Assembly (NCBI GenBank): GCA_902806395.1
Contig: CADCWH010000227.1
Coordinates: 1-14,420, forward strand
Direction: 5' to 3'
Source of the DNA: an uncultured Thermomicrobiales bacterium
Lineage (GTDB): Bacteria > Chloroflexota > Chloroflexia > Thermomicrobiales > UBA6265
Length of the DNA stretch: 14,420 nucleotides
Positions 13,005-14,420 of the stretch are shown piece by piece; positions within the stretch are counted from its first letter, which is position 1, and each line of letters starts with the position of its first letter. The translations under genes were made by a program, and so were the position numbers. Below the pieces are notes generated by a model that saw nothing but the letters and a program-made list of their open reading frames with translations, was not told where the DNA came from and made no database searches.

Positions 13005-14420
13005 CTAGATCGTGGCGGCACGGGCTGTCTCGGCGGCCTGGATCAGTGCCCAGACCAGCCGGTTTTGGCCACGGGTTAGGGATGCGCGCAGTACGCCGCG
13101 CTTGGCGGGGGAGGCGTTGGATTGGGACGCCTGCATCGCCGGGGCGAGGTCGGGCAGGGGCGGCACGGAGAGGGCTGGGTCGTGGTGGAACGCTTCCGCC
13201 CGGCTGTAGTTGACCGGAATCAGGATCCGGCCGAGGCGGAGTTGCGCATCGTTGCACGTCACGGCCTGCGGCGTGCCGGCCTCCAGGTCCGCGGGGATGG
13301 AGGCGTAGAACGCATCGAGCGCCTGGTCAAGGTCGTCCAGCGCGCTGTACGTCATGCCGAAGTCGAAAACGCCCTCCGCCGCGGCCTGGTACGTGTCCAG
13401 CGTCGCGCGGAACTCGGCTGTCGTTGCCCGGAAGTTGAACGGCGCGACCGGCGCGTTGACGACGCGCAGGACCGACGCGGCGTACATCTTGATGTCCCGG
13501 ACGAGGATATCCCGATCGAGGATATGGATGAGATCGTCCTCGGTGTGCCATTCGATGTTGGCGCCACACCCCCCGACGGGATAGTAGTTCCGCTCAGCCC
13601 TGGCCTCCTCGGACATCGTCGACGAGAGCATGTAGAAGCCGGTGAGACCGATCCCATTGAACGAGTAGTCGCCGGCGCGGGGCGGGCGCGACGGCTGCGG
13701 CACGATGCCAGTGACGTCGGAGATGGTTGCCGTGACGAAGTCGTTGGCTTCGGTGAGCGCCGAGAGGTCGTTGTACGTCTCGGCCCACCGGCAGCCGGGC
13801 GAGTCGCAGTTGACCTGGGCGAGGCAATTCTGGGCGAGGTCGATCGCGAACTCGTCGGCGAACCAGGTCGAGCCGGCGTAGCGGCCATGAGAGTGGCCGG
13901 ACCACCAGGCCGCTTTGAGGGAGCGCTTCAGGGCTCCACGGTTCGCGTTGAAGACGCGCGCGATCTCGGCGATGGTGGCGTCGCCGGTGATGTTGTCGCC
14001 GGCGCCATGGTGCCATCCGTCGACGTGGCCGTGGAGCAGGACGTATTTTTCGGGCTCGACGGTGCCCTTCACATCTGCGACCAGCACCGGGATCGTTCGC
14101 CACTTGGTTTCGAGGGTGGTCGAGAACGCGATCGATCCCCCGGCTTTCGCGTGCTCGATCAACGCCAGGCCGGACGGGTTGTTGACCGCGATCGCTGGGA
14201 TGGTGGGCTGGTCCCCCTGGTTGTCGAGGTCCGGCGTCCCCCAGATGGAGGTGCAGATGCCTTCGTGGATGTTTTCACCGGGGTTGACGAAGACGCCGGC
14301 CAGCGCCCCGCCCTTCATGAGGTCTGCGACCTTGCCCGGGGCCGCCATGCCCTCCGTGATGATGATCTTGCCGGCGATCGACCGCTCCTTAAAATTGACG
14401 CCCGCGCTGAAGATGTCGCC
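13005..14420 (-). CDS. M28-family metallopeptidase-like protein with PA-domain segment (N-terminus cut by window edge)
   Basis: The frame stays open to the window edge, giving 471 residues without a start; Met at 14348 is internal. The first ~60 visible residues (IAGKIIITEGMAAPGKVADL, then GGALAGVFVNPG) look like a protease-associated (PA) domain. The peptidase core has HGHVDGWHHGAGDN (visible residues 130-143; His132, Asp134, Asp142), then AAWWSGHSHGRYAGSTW (170-186), VNCD (203-206) and EWHTEDDL (290-297; His292). M28 enzymes normally have Glu-Glu where GHSH stands here, so the general base and one zinc ligand appear replaced. The C-terminal ~110 residues are mostly helical. The protein is probably an aminopeptidase or a relative with changed chemistry. 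Whether it is exported cannot be seen because the N-terminus is missing. Confidence 0.88.
   Translation of the reverse strand, partial: GDIFSAGVNFKERSIAGKIIITEGMAAPGKVADLMKGGALAGVFVNPGENIHEGICTSIWGTPDLDNQGDQPTIPAIAVNNPSGLALIEHAKAGGSIAFSTTLETKWRTIPVLVADVKGTVEPEKYVLLHGHVDGWHHGAGDNITGDATIAEIARVFNANRGALKRSLKAAWWSGHSHGRYAGSTWFADEFAIDLAQNCLAQVNCDSPGCRWAETYNDLSALTEANDFVTATISDVTGIVPQPSRPPRAGDYSFNGIGLTGFYMLSSTMSEEARAERNYYPVGGCGANIEWHTEDDLIHILDRDILVRDIKMYAASVLRVVNAPVAPFNFRATTAEFRATLDTYQAAAEGVFDFGMTYSALDDLDQALDAFYASIPADLEAGTPQAVTCNDAQLRLGRILIPVNYSRAEAFHHDPALSVPPLPDLAPAMQASQSNASPAKRGVLRASLTRGQNRLVWALIQAAETARAATI

Noticed and set aside
12631..13008. About 100-codon ORFs on each strand in the decarboxylase-peptidase gap
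   Set aside because: Arg/Ser-rich composition, no ribosome binding site, and they run through the palindrome and the hairpin; one fragment (SGGSAPGTNAFALTLE) looks slightly protein-like but cannot be linked to any family.

Overview
The window looks like chromosomal DNA from a high-GC bacterium, most likely a Chloroflexota member of the Thermomicrobia type. That placement is inferred from style: very acidic secreted proteins whose linkers are full of ATE/TPD/AEAD runs, 'SPTYGFSLEWD'-type domains, GTG starts and strong C/G third positions. No rRNA, tRNA, CRISPR, insertion sequence or phage gene was seen. Every gene except one lies on the minus strand.

Left part (1-6346): three exported, related proteins of unknown function lie in a row on the minus strand. 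The first (1-1567) runs off the left edge; the others are at 1896-3836 and 4493-6346. Each has a signal peptide and one or more copies of a ~150-residue domain that opens with a Y-G-[WFY]-[ST]-[LM]-[ED]-[WF]-D signature and usually carries two cysteines about 50-59 residues apart. Acidic Thr/Glu/Asp/Pro-rich linkers separate the domains in the first two proteins. The third protein has a different N-terminal half, itself an internal duplication, fused to one such domain. Downstream of it (4236-4466) is a short remnant of a related gene. This paralogue cluster is the least explained part of the window.

Middle (6559-8221): a compact minus-strand set of a small two-helix membrane protein, a single-domain cupin and a short-chain dehydrogenase. 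The last two overlap by four bases (GTGA), so they are probably one transcript.

Next block (8637-9666): a redoxin-like protein that kept only one cysteine of CxxC, a 55-residue acidic, proline-rich small ORF, and a second two-helix mini membrane protein, all on the minus strand and probably co-transcribed. A long, nearly perfect hairpin lies between the redoxin and the divergent plus-strand phosphotransferase-fold (APH) gene at 9947-10834.

Right part (10977-14420): a group II PLP-dependent decarboxylase converges on the APH gene. After a ~520-base gap holding several striking inverted and tandem repeats comes an M28-type metallopeptidase with a PA-like insert. It runs off the right edge and lacks the usual Glu-Glu catalytic pair. 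Starts were moved from the longest possible ORF to better-placed ribosome binding sites for seven genes (the third secreted protein, both small membrane/cupin genes, the redoxin, the small ORF, the APH gene and the decarboxylase).
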